A DNA stretch of 64,000 nt from Rhodalgimonas zhirmunskyi (GTDB taxonomy: Bacteria; Pseudomonadota; Alphaproteobacteria; Rhodobacterales; Rhodobacteraceae), in assembly GCA_030848925.1 (NCBI GenBank), contig JANFFA010000003.1, positions 248,001 to 312,000 of the forward strand. The letters run 5' to 3'. The notes below the pieces were generated by a model. The model ran no database searches and was not told where the DNA came from. It worked only from the letters and a program-made list of their open reading frames with translations. Below, piece after piece: positions 1 to 6,548 of this stretch (the stretch's first letter is position 1; each line of letters opens with the position of its first letter). Both the position numbers and the translations under genes were made by a program.

Positions 1-66
1 TGTGTCGACCGCCGATTCGCCCTCTCTCAGGGCCTTGTCTTCGTCTTTGCGCTGATCTTCGCTCAT
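1..66 (-). CDS. N-terminal fragment of a hypothetical protein (runs off the left edge)
   Basis: An ATG on the minus strand opens a frame with no stop to the window edge. Only 22 residues are visible, beginning MSEDQRKDEDKALREGE. The peptide is charged and hydrophilic, has no signal peptide and is too short to assign to a family. It could equally be an internal or spurious start. The next minus-strand gene upstream ends 123 bp away, so co-transcription with it is possible but not shown. Confidence 0.35.
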   Translation of the reverse strand, partial: MSEDQRKDEDKALREGESAVDT

Positions 67-188
67 GCTTGCCCGGCCCCCGCGTCATGGCCCGAAACTG
101 CCGTCGGACCTCGCCGGACCATAGTGGAAAACGCCCCCCCGAAACAATGCCCCGAACAGCGCAAAGCACCTGAAAAGACACCAACCGC

Positions 189-635
189 TCAGCAGCCGCC
201 CATCCGCGTGGCAAGCACCATCACCCAGATATCGCCGCGCTGCCGGATCACCCCGATCTCGCGCGCCTTGGGCAGGGTCAGGTTGCGCAAATGCCCCTTC
301 GAGCCGATCCAAGAGCGCATCACCGCGCGCGCATCACGCTGCCCTTTGGCGATGTTCTCGGCCACGATGCAAAAGCGATAACCCTGCCGTTTCACCCGCG
401 CCCCCACGCTCGACCCGTCCGATCCGGCATGCCCGAAGAAACCCCGCTGCGCCATGTCGCGCCCATGCGCCTCGGCCGCTGCTTCAAGAGCGGGCGAAAT
501 TTCCAGCGCCGCCAACCCCCGCTCGGCGCGAAACGCATTGGTCAGCTGCACGACCTCGCGCGCCGGTTCGCCCCGTGCGGCCAACCCCACGACCAGAAGC
601 CCAAGGACCACGATCCAGCGCAAAGCAAACCGCAT
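189..635 (-). CDS. Secreted CAP-domain (SCP/PR1-like) protein
   Basis: The product is 148 residues. A hydrophobic N-terminal segment (about residues 5-20, WIVVLGLLVVGLAARG) reads as a Sec signal peptide, so the protein probably acts in the periplasm or outside the cell. The rest is a CAP domain: the first helix carries LTNAFRAERGL, and the later HGRDMAQRGFFGH and VAENIAKG stretches match the family's conserved His/Glu sites. Bacterial members are small and mostly of unknown biochemical role. I chose the ATG at 635 because it begins the signal peptide and a GA-rich ribosome site lies just before it. A longer frame upstream only overlaps the preceding deaminase gene. It starts 2 bp after the deaminase stop, so the two are probably co-transcribed. 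Confidence 0.8.
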   Translation of the reverse strand: MRFALRWIVVLGLLVVGLAARGEPAREVVQLTNAFRAERGLAALEISPALEAAAEAHGRDMAQRGFFGHAGSDGSSVGARVKRQGYRFCIVAENIAKGQRDARAVMRSWIGSKGHLRNLTLPKAREIGVIRQRGDIWVMVLATRMGGC

Positions 636-637
636 CC

Positions 638-1981
638 TCACCCCTCCGCCAAGCGCCGCGCCAGCGCGTCCTGCCGGGCCACAGCCGCGCCCAGATCGAT
701 CGTCGCCAGCCGCCCGGCGCGCACCACCGCGCGCCCCTCGACCAACAGGTCCCGCACCCGCCGTGGCCCCGCCAGAAGCAGCGCCGCCTTGTCCCAGCTG
801 CCCGCGCTCTCGATCCCCGAAACATCCCAGATCGCCACATCCGCCCGCTTGCCCACGGCCAGCCGCCCGCAATCGGGCCGGCCCAGCACATCCGCCCCGC
901 CGCGCGTGGCGATCTCAAGCGCCTCGCGCGCGCTCATCGCATCCGCGCCCCGCGCGACCCGTTGCAACAACATCAACTGGCGCGCCTCGCCCGCCAGATC
1001 GCCACCGTCGTTGCTGGCCGAGCCATCGACGCCCAGCCCCACCTTGACCCCGGCATCGCGCATCGCGCGCACCGGCGCGATGCCACTGCCCAACCGGCAG
1101 TTGGAACAGGGGCAATGCGCCACCCCCGTCCCGGACCCGGCGAACAGGTCGATTTCGCGCCCGTCTAGCTTCACGCAATGCGCGTGCCACACGTCCGGCC
1201 CGGTCCAGCCCAGATCCTCGGCGTATTGCCCGGGGCGACAGCCGAACATCTCTTCGCTGTAAGCGATATCCTCGTCATTCTCGGCCAAGTGAGTGTGCAG
1301 CATCACCCCCTTGTCGCGCGCAAGCAGCGCCGCATCGCGCATCAACTCCCGACTGACCGAAAAGGGCGAACAGGGCGCGATCCCCACCCGGCACATCGAC
1401 CCCTCCGACGCATCGTGATGCGCGTCGATCACCCGGATACAATCCTCAAGTATCGCCGCTTCCTTCTCGACAAGGCTGTCGGGCGGCAATCCCCCGTCAC
1501 TCTCGCCAATGCTCATCGCGCCGCGCGTCGGGTGAAACCGCAAGCCCACCTCGCGCGCCGCCGCGATGGTGTCATCCAGCCGCGCACCGTTGGGATACAG
1601 GTAAAGGTGATCCGAACTCAGCGAACAGCCCGACAGCGCCAATTCAGCCAGCCCCACCTGCGCGCTGACGAACATCTCTTCCGGCCCCATCCGCGCCCAG
1701 ATCGGATAAAGCGTCTTGAGCCAGCCGAACAAAAGCGCATCCTGCCCGCCCGGCACGGCGCGGGTCATGCTCTGGTAAAGGTGGTGATGGGTGTTGACCA
1801 AACCGGGCGTCACAACGCATCCGGCGGCATCAATCACCTCGGCACCGACCCGCTCGGGAAGGTCATGTCCGATCCCGGCGATCACCCCATCGCGGATCAG
1901 GATATCCGCCCCGCGCAATTCCTCGCGGGCATCGTTCATCGTCAGGACGTGATCGGCCCCCCGGATCAGGATTTCACTCAT
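638..1981 (-). CDS. 8-oxoguanine deaminase (amidohydrolase family)
   Basis: This 447-residue cytoplasmic metal hydrolase belongs to the amidohydrolase superfamily, subgroup of 8-oxoguanine and guanine deaminases. Visible metal and active-site residues are H65 and H67 in NTHHHLYQ, H229/H231 in LHTHLAE, H266/H268 in WHAHC and D319 in GVDGSASND. The stretch after the first HxH (SMTRAVPGGQDALLFGWLK) is close to what I recall of characterised 8-oxoguanine deaminases, which convert 8-oxoguanine to urate in oxidised-purine catabolism. Guanine or a triazine-type substrate cannot be excluded from sequence alone. The ATG has a good AAGGAGAG site, and a perfect 7-bp hairpin sits directly upstream of that site. 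It is the first gene of a likely two-gene unit with the CAP protein. Confidence 0.85.
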   Translation of the reverse strand: MSEILIRGADHVLTMNDAREELRGADILIRDGVIAGIGHDLPERVGAEVIDAAGCVVTPGLVNTHHHLYQSMTRAVPGGQDALLFGWLKTLYPIWARMGPEEMFVSAQVGLAELALSGCSLSSDHLYLYPNGARLDDTIAAAREVGLRFHPTRGAMSIGESDGGLPPDSLVEKEAAILEDCIRVIDAHHDASEGSMCRVGIAPCSPFSVSRELMRDAALLARDKGVMLHTHLAENDEDIAYSEEMFGCRPGQYAEDLGWTGPDVWHAHCVKLDGREIDLFAGSGTGVAHCPCSNCRLGSGIAPVRAMRDAGVKVGLGVDGSASNDGGDLAGEARQLMLLQRVARGADAMSAREALEIATRGGADVLGRPDCGRLAVGKRADVAIWDVSGIESAGSWDKAALLLAGPRRVRDLLVEGRAVVRAGRLATIDLGAAVARQDALARRLAEG

Positions 1982-1995
1982 TCGGCTCTCTCCTT

Positions 1996-2012
1996 GGCTG
2001 TCGATGACAGCC
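1996..2012 (-). promoter_or_regulatory. Hairpin immediately upstream of the deaminase ribosome-binding site
   Basis: A perfect 7-bp inverted repeat (GGCTGTC, 3-nt loop, GACAGCC) lies two to three bases upstream of the AAGGAGAG ribosome site of the deaminase gene. In the transcript it would form a stable stem next to the site. It could modulate ribosome access, but position alone does not prove a role. Confidence 0.35.
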
Positions 2013-2122
2013 TAGCGCGATGCCGGGCGGCACGCGACGGGATGTTTAGTTTTCGTTTACCTGCCGCACGGCGGGGTCACGATCATGCCTGCGCACATTG
2101 ACGCGCGTTCCGCCCGACGGGG

Positions 2123-2141
2123 TGCAGACGGTTTGCATACG
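2123..2141 (-). promoter_or_regulatory. Candidate operator motif shared with the region upstream of the MarR gene
   Basis: The plus-strand sequence TGCAGACGGTTTGCATACG matches 24197-24215 at 17 of 19 positions. It lies 142 bp upstream of the deaminase start codon. A partial second copy (TTTGCAGACATACG) follows directly. The motif does not overlap a gene: hisN ends at 2214. The binding factor is unknown. Confidence 0.35.
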
Positions 2142-2213
2142 CTTTGCAGACATACGTTATCGACCCTGCCATATCGTTAATACCGCCCCGTTGGACCGAG
2201 CGATAAGCCCGGA

Positions 2214-3047
2214 TCAGCCCGCAACCTGCCGCAGGATCTGCAACGCCGCGTCGTGCTGCGCCTCACCCGCTGCCGCAATGACGCGCCCGCCCTCATGCGC
2301 CGGGCCGCCCTGCCAATCGGTCACGATCCCGCCCGCCGCTTCGATCAATGCGATCGGCGCCTGAATGTCGTAATTCGAAAGCCCCGCCTCGATCACAAGG
2401 TCCACCTGCCCTGCCGCCAACAGCGCGTAGGCATAGCAATCCATCCCATAGCGCACCATACGCACCCGTTCGGCCACGGCCCGAAACGCCGCGCCCTCCT
2501 GCGCCGTGCCGACCTCGGGGAAAGTGGTGAACAGGATCGCCGCATCCAACGCGCCCTCCCCCTTCACCCCAAGCGCGCGCGCGCCTTGCGGGCCCTGCAT
2601 CCGCGCCTGCCCAAACCCGCCCCAGAACCGCTCACCGATATAGGGCTGGTCGATCATGCCGAAGACGGGGCCAGTGGCCGTGGAACAGGCAATCAACACG
2701 CCCCACGTCGGGGTTCCGGCCACGAACCCCCGCGTCCCGTCAATCGGGTCCAGAACCCATGTCAGCCCGCTGGTGCCGGGCGTCGCGCCATGCTCTTCAC
2801 CGATGATCGCATCCACGGGGCGGCGCTCGGCCAGCACCGCGCGCATCGCCGTTTCGGCGGCGCGGTCGGCCACTGTCACCGGGTCGTAACCGCCATCCGC
2901 GATCTTGTCGCCCTTGTCGATTGTGTCCAGCGCATCGCCCCGAAAATAAGGCAGAATCGCTGCACGCGCGGCCTCGGCCAGCGCATGTGCAGTGCTCTCG
3001 ATGTCTTGCTGAAGGGCCACGTCGGCGGCCAACTCGTCTCGGGTCAT
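2214..3047 (-). CDS. hisN: Histidinol-phosphatase, inositol monophosphatase family
   Basis: The 277-residue product is a Mg-dependent phosphatase of the inositol monophosphatase superfamily. The hallmark metal sites are clear: GEE at residues 83-85, DPIDGT at 100-105 (followed by RGFVAGTPTWG) and the C-terminal NYDIQAPIALIEAAGG. The RGF after DGT and the overall pattern resemble the HisN type that dephosphorylates L-histidinol phosphate in histidine synthesis, but fructose-1,6-bisphosphate or inositol phosphate activity is possible in this superfamily. The ATG is preceded by GGAGAGG. It stands alone: the XRE gene upstream ends at 3159 and the deaminase promoter region follows. Confidence 0.8.
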   Translation of the reverse strand: MTRDELAADVALQQDIESTAHALAEAARAAILPYFRGDALDTIDKGDKIADGGYDPVTVADRAAETAMRAVLAERRPVDAIIGEEHGATPGTSGLTWVLDPIDGTRGFVAGTPTWGVLIACSTATGPVFGMIDQPYIGERFWGGFGQARMQGPQGARALGVKGEGALDAAILFTTFPEVGTAQEGAAFRAVAERVRMVRYGMDCYAYALLAAGQVDLVIEAGLSNYDIQAPIALIEAAGGIVTDWQGGPAHEGGRVIAAAGEAQHDAALQILRQVAG

Positions 3048-3158
3048 GCGCCTCTCCGCCGGTTGCTTTCGCAGAGGTAGCGCAGCCCGCGCCCCGGCTC
3101 AAGCGCGCTCATGCCGGGATGCCCGCCCTCGGATCGACCGACCCAAGGGCAAATGGTG

Positions 3159-3524
3159 TCAGGCCACGTCCGACAGAACCCGCGCCAGCTCGAACAAGCG
3201 GCGGCGCTGGTTTTCGGGAATGGCGTAGTAGGAGCGCACAAGATCCAGCGCTTCCTTGTCGCCCATCAGATCGGCGGGCGCCGCTTCCGCGCCTTCGACG
3301 GCCTCGGCATCGAGTCCTTCGAAGAAGAAGCTGACCGGCACGTCCATCGCTTCGGAAATATCCCAAAGCCGCGATGCGCTCACGCGGTTCGCGCCTGTTT
3401 CGTATTTCTGAATCTGCTGGAACTTGATTCCAACTTTCTCAGCCAGCTGTTGCTGGGTCATTCCGACCAGCCATCTGCGATGCCGGATACGCTTTCCGAC
3501 ATGCACGTCAACAGGATGCGCCAT
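3159..3524 (-). CDS. XRE-family helix-turn-helix transcriptional regulator
   Basis: The product is 121 residues. The N-terminal half is a Cro/CI-type helix-turn-helix: VGKRIRHRRWLVGMTQQQLAEKVGIKFQQIQKYETG, with the recognition helix in KFQQIQKYE. The C-terminal half is an acidic-to-helical tail typical of the alphaproteobacterial PVDVHVGKRIR family, several copies of which occur per genome. I placed the start at 3524, not at the upstream ATG at 3563, because a strong GAGGAG sits 7 bases before it and the shorter protein has the family's usual beginning (MAHPVDVHVG). Its targets are not known. A sigma70-like promoter lies about 120 bp upstream, and the gene is divergent from the quinone oxidoreductase. 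Confidence 0.88.
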   Translation of the reverse strand: MAHPVDVHVGKRIRHRRWLVGMTQQQLAEKVGIKFQQIQKYETGANRVSASRLWDISEAMDVPVSFFFEGLDAEAVEGAEAAPADLMGDKEALDLVRSYYAIPENQRRRLFELARVLSDVA

Positions 3525-3643
3525 AAACAACTCCTCGTTCAATCGTCCAGTGTTACCAGACACATACGCCTACAACTTCGCAGAGGGGCAGTGATCTGTC
3601 TGAGCAAGCGGCCACACAGCCCGCTGTAGCTGTCGCTGTGCAA

Positions 3644-3671
3644 AATCTAGCATCAGTTCTTTTCATATCAA
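3644..3671 (-). promoter_or_regulatory. Predicted sigma70-type promoter of the XRE gene
   Basis: Read on the minus strand, TTGATA is followed after 16 bp by TAGATT, pointing at the XRE start codon 120 bp downstream. The surrounding 3560-3833 stretch is much more AT-rich than its neighbours, as expected for a divergent promoter region. Confidence 0.45.
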
Positions 3672-3777
3672 GAAAAACGCACACCAAATGATAGCTTACC
3701 CTAGGGAAATTGCAATCTAAACGCGTTCAACTCAGGGCGAATCTGTAATAAAAATAGGGCATAGACACATTACGGAT

Positions 3778-3806
3778 TTGACAGAAAATTCCTCATCAGG
3801 TTATCC
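3778..3806 (+). promoter_or_regulatory. Predicted sigma70-type promoter of the quinone oxidoreductase gene
   Basis: A consensus TTGACA is followed after exactly 17 bp by TTATCC. The predicted start would be near 3813, leaving a leader of only about 20 nucleotides with no convincing Shine-Dalgarno sequence. Translation may depend on a weak site or on the near-leaderless structure. Confidence 0.5.
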
Positions 3807-3833
3807 CTAAAATTCCACATATATGGATTTTCA

Positions 3834-4793
3834 ATGCGCTGCTATCGCCTAACCTCGTTCGACTCCCCCCCAAAACTCAGTGAAATACCCACCCCGATTC
3901 CCTCAACGGGAGAGGTTTTGATCCGAATCGCCTCATGCGGGTTAAACTTCGCCGATCTCCTGATGTTGCAGGGCAAGTACCAGGAAACGCCCGAGCCGCC
4001 GTTCTCGCCCGGCCTCGAATTTGCCGGCACGGTCGAGGCGCTCGGCCCCGAGACTGACGGCCCTGCCCCCGGCACCCGTGTCGCGGTCTATGGCGGGCGC
4101 GGCGGGCTGGCGGAATATGCCTGCGTCTCGGCGCAGCGCGTGATCCCCCTGCCTGAGGCGATCGATTTCGACACCGCCGCCGCGTTGCAGATCGCCTATG
4201 GCACCTCGCACATGGCGCTCGATCACAAGGCGCGCCTGCAACCGGGTGAAACGCTTCTCGTACTGGGGGCGGCGGGCGGCGTCGGCCTCACCGCTGTTGA
4301 AATCGGCAAGCTGATGGGCGCGCGGGTCATCGCCTGCGCGCGCGGGGCCGAAAAGCTTGAAATCGCCCGCGCCCACGGGGCCGATCACCTGATCGACGCC
4401 AAGACGCAGGACATCCGCGAAGAGGTGCTCGCCCTTGGCGGTGCCGACGTGGTCTATGATCCGGTCGGCGGCGATCAGTTCCGCGCCGCCCTGCGCGCCA
4501 CCAACCCCGAGGGGCGCATCCTCGCCATTGGCTTTGCCAGCGGCGACGTGCCGCAAATCCCGGCCAATCACCTGCTGGTCAAGAATGTCGATGTGCTGGG
4601 CTTTTACTGGGGTGGCTACCTGAAATTCCGTCCTGACGTGCTGACCGACAGCCTTGCCACCCTGTTCAAATGGGCCGCCGAGGGCCGGATCAAACCCCAT
4701 ATCAGCAACCGCCTGCCGCTTGAGCGGGTCGAAGAGGGGCTTGAGCTGATCCGAAGCCGGGCCTCAACAGGCAAGGTGGTGATCAACCCTTAG
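3834..4793 (+). CDS. NADPH:quinone oxidoreductase, zinc-independent MDR family
   Basis: This 319-residue protein belongs to the medium-chain dehydrogenase/reductase superfamily. The GroES-like N-terminal domain (to about residue 125) contains PGLEFAGTVEALG but lacks the zinc-ligand pattern of alcohol dehydrogenases. The Rossmann half starts at LVLGAAGGVGLTAVEIGKLMGARVIA, followed by GADHLIDAKT and YDPVGGDQF, typical of QOR/zeta-crystallin enzymes that reduce quinones or enones with NADPH. The FYWGGYLKFRP segment is also family-like. The first codons are less GC-rich than the rest of the gene. The XRE regulator is transcribed divergently and could control it, but no operator is obvious. Confidence 0.85.
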   Translation: MRCYRLTSFDSPPKLSEIPTPIPSTGEVLIRIASCGLNFADLLMLQGKYQETPEPPFSPGLEFAGTVEALGPETDGPAPGTRVAVYGGRGGLAEYACVSAQRVIPLPEAIDFDTAAALQIAYGTSHMALDHKARLQPGETLLVLGAAGGVGLTAVEIGKLMGARVIACARGAEKLEIARAHGADHLIDAKTQDIREEVLALGGADVVYDPVGGDQFRAALRATNPEGRILAIGFASGDVPQIPANHLLVKNVDVLGFYWGGYLKFRPDVLTDSLATLFKWAAEGRIKPHISNRLPLERVEEGLELIRSRASTGKVVINP

Positions 4794-4841
4794 AAGCGGA
4801 GAGACAAGCCGCACAGTCGCAGTGCCTGACCGTCATACCAC

Positions 4842-5342
4842 TCAGCTTTTCTTCACGAATTCCGTCAGGATCACGATCCGCTGGCCTTCGACCCGGCCTT
4901 CGATCTGGCCCGCGTTGTCCGCCACCAGAGAAATTCCCCGCACAGCGGTGCCGCGCTTGGCGGTAAAGCCCGCGCCCTTCACCGGCAGCGCCTTGATCAA
5001 CGTCACCGTGTCGCCCTGCGCCAGAACCGCGCCGTTGCTGTCGCGATGCACAACAGCCTCGGCCTCGGCCTCGGCCCATTCGCGCTCTTCCGGCTCAAGG
5101 TATGCAATGTCCAGAAGGTCGTTCGCCCAAGGCACGCCCAGCTTGCGCAGCATCCGCCACGCCAGAACCTTGGTCGCCGGATCTTCGCTCCAGATCGCGT
5201 CGTTCAAGCACTGCCAATGCGGCCCGTCCTGCGTCCCCTCGCTGACCCCTGCACGGCAGGTCTCGCACAACAGCACCGTGTCTTCACGGGGCGCCACGGC
5301 AAACGGGAGCGCTGGTTCAGCGCCGCAAAATGCACAGCTCAT
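4842..5342 (-). CDS. PhnA/YjdM-like zinc-ribbon protein
   Basis: The 166-residue product begins with a zinc ribbon: C3 and C6 (CAFC) pair with C26 and C29 (CETC). The C-terminal part (VVHRDSNGAVLAQGDTVTLIKALPVKGAG, then KRGTAVRGISLV and IEGRVEGQRIVILTEFVKK) is the PhnA domain. Despite the name, this family (YjdM) has no proven role in phosphonate breakdown. The middle helical segment (WRMLRKLGVPWANDLLDIAYLEPEEREW) is the extended form found in alphaproteobacteria. An AAAAGGA site precedes the ATG. It lies just downstream of the secretion operon, 19 bp beyond the HlyD start-side genes' last stop, on the opposite end of that block, and is probably its own unit. Confidence 0.8.
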   Translation of the reverse strand: MSCAFCGAEPALPFAVAPREDTVLLCETCRAGVSEGTQDGPHWQCLNDAIWSEDPATKVLAWRMLRKLGVPWANDLLDIAYLEPEEREWAEAEAEAVVHRDSNGAVLAQGDTVTLIKALPVKGAGFTAKRGTAVRGISLVADNAGQIEGRVEGQRIVILTEFVKKS

Positions 5343-5360
5343 CGGGGTATCCTTTTCGGA

Positions 5361-6548
5361 TCAGGGTTCGCGGAATGCTTCGCGCGACTTGTAGAGCGGT
5401 TTCAGCAGGTACTGCAACACCGTCTTCGACCCGGTATGAAGCTCCACCTCGGCCTGCATCCCCGGGCGCAGCGCGATCTGGCGCTGCCGTTCGGTCAGCC
5501 CCTCACGATCCACCCGCAACGTCACCTTGTAATGCGCGCTGGCATCAGGGTCACGCGCCCGCTCGTCCTTGAACGTATCGGCGGAAATCACATCCACCGA
5601 CCCCTTGAGCGAGCCATAGATCGTGTAATCATAGGCCGACAGTTTCACCGTCGCCTCCTGTCCGGGGCGCACACCGGCGATATTCTCGGGCTTCACCTGC
5701 GCCTCGACGAACAGTTCCTCATCCAGCGGGATGATCTGCAAGATCTCTTCCCCGGGGCGCACCACGCCGCCGATCGTGGTCACGTTCAACCCGTTGACGA
5801 TGCCGCGCAACGGGCTGTGCAACACCGTGCGCGTCAACTGGTCCTGCCCCGCCTTCAGGCTTTGCTTCAACGTCGCCAGTTCCCTGAGCGTATCGGAATA
5901 ATCCTGCGCCCGTTCCAACTGCGTCTGGGTGACGATCTCGTCGAAATTCTTGCGTGCATCCGCATGCGCCTTGCGCGCGCGCGTCACCTCGATCAGGGCG
6001 ACGATCTTCTGCTTGAGCATGTTTTCCATCAGCGCCATTTCCTTGGCCGCCTGCTCCATCACCCGCTTGGCCCCCGCCGCGCGCGATGAAAAATCGCTTT
6101 GCCGCGCCTGCAACAACGCGCGTTCGCTTGCCACCATCTCGGGCGCACGGGCGGCCAGGTTGGCAGGCACCGCGAAATCCGTCTCGCCCGCAAGCTCGGC
6201 CTCCAGCCTCAGCCGCTTCACATCCAGCGCAAGGATCTGGTCCAGCACCTCGTCCACCGCCGATTGAAACTGGGTCGAACGCAACCGCGCCAGAACATCG
6301 CCCTTCTCGACGACCTGCCCTTCCTTCACCAGAAGTTCGGCCAGAATACCGCCCTCAAGGTTCTGAATGATTTGCGGGCGCGAAGAGGAAATCATCTCAC
6401 CCTCGGCGCGCACGATCTCGTCCACCCGCGCGAACGCCGCCCACAGGATGAACAGCCACACCGTAATCGCACAAAGCCAGATCATCAGGCTCGGACCACG
6501 CAACCGCGCGTTCAACTGTGCTGCAAGGTTGGTCGATGATGCGCTCAT
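5361..6548 (-). CDS. HlyD-family type I secretion adaptor (membrane fusion protein)
   Basis: The product has 395 residues. A single membrane segment near the N-terminus (about 22-42, LMIWLCAITVWLFILWAAFA) is followed by a biotinyl-lipoyl-like half (EGGILAELLVKEGQVVEKGDVLARL), long alpha-helical hairpin sequence to about residue 270, and the returning barrel (VLHSPLRGIVNGLNV, then GEEILQIIPLDEELFVEAQV). This is the standard HlyD/LapC layout, which bridges the inner-membrane ABC exporter and the TolC-like pore. The start overlaps the exporter's stop codon (ATGA), so translation is coupled. It is the last of the three exporter genes behind the Bap-type adhesin and very probably serves that substrate. 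Confidence 0.92.
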   Translation of the reverse strand: MSASSTNLAAQLNARLRGPSLMIWLCAITVWLFILWAAFARVDEIVRAEGEMISSSRPQIIQNLEGGILAELLVKEGQVVEKGDVLARLRSTQFQSAVDEVLDQILALDVKRLRLEAELAGETDFAVPANLAARAPEMVASERALLQARQSDFSSRAAGAKRVMEQAAKEMALMENMLKQKIVALIEVTRARKAHADARKNFDEIVTQTQLERAQDYSDTLRELATLKQSLKAGQDQLTRTVLHSPLRGIVNGLNVTTIGGVVRPGEEILQIIPLDEELFVEAQVKPENIAGVRPGQEATVKLSAYDYTIYGSLKGSVDVISADTFKDERARDPDASAHYKVTLRVDREGLTERQRQIALRPGMQAEVELHTGSKTVLQYLLKPLYKSREAFREP

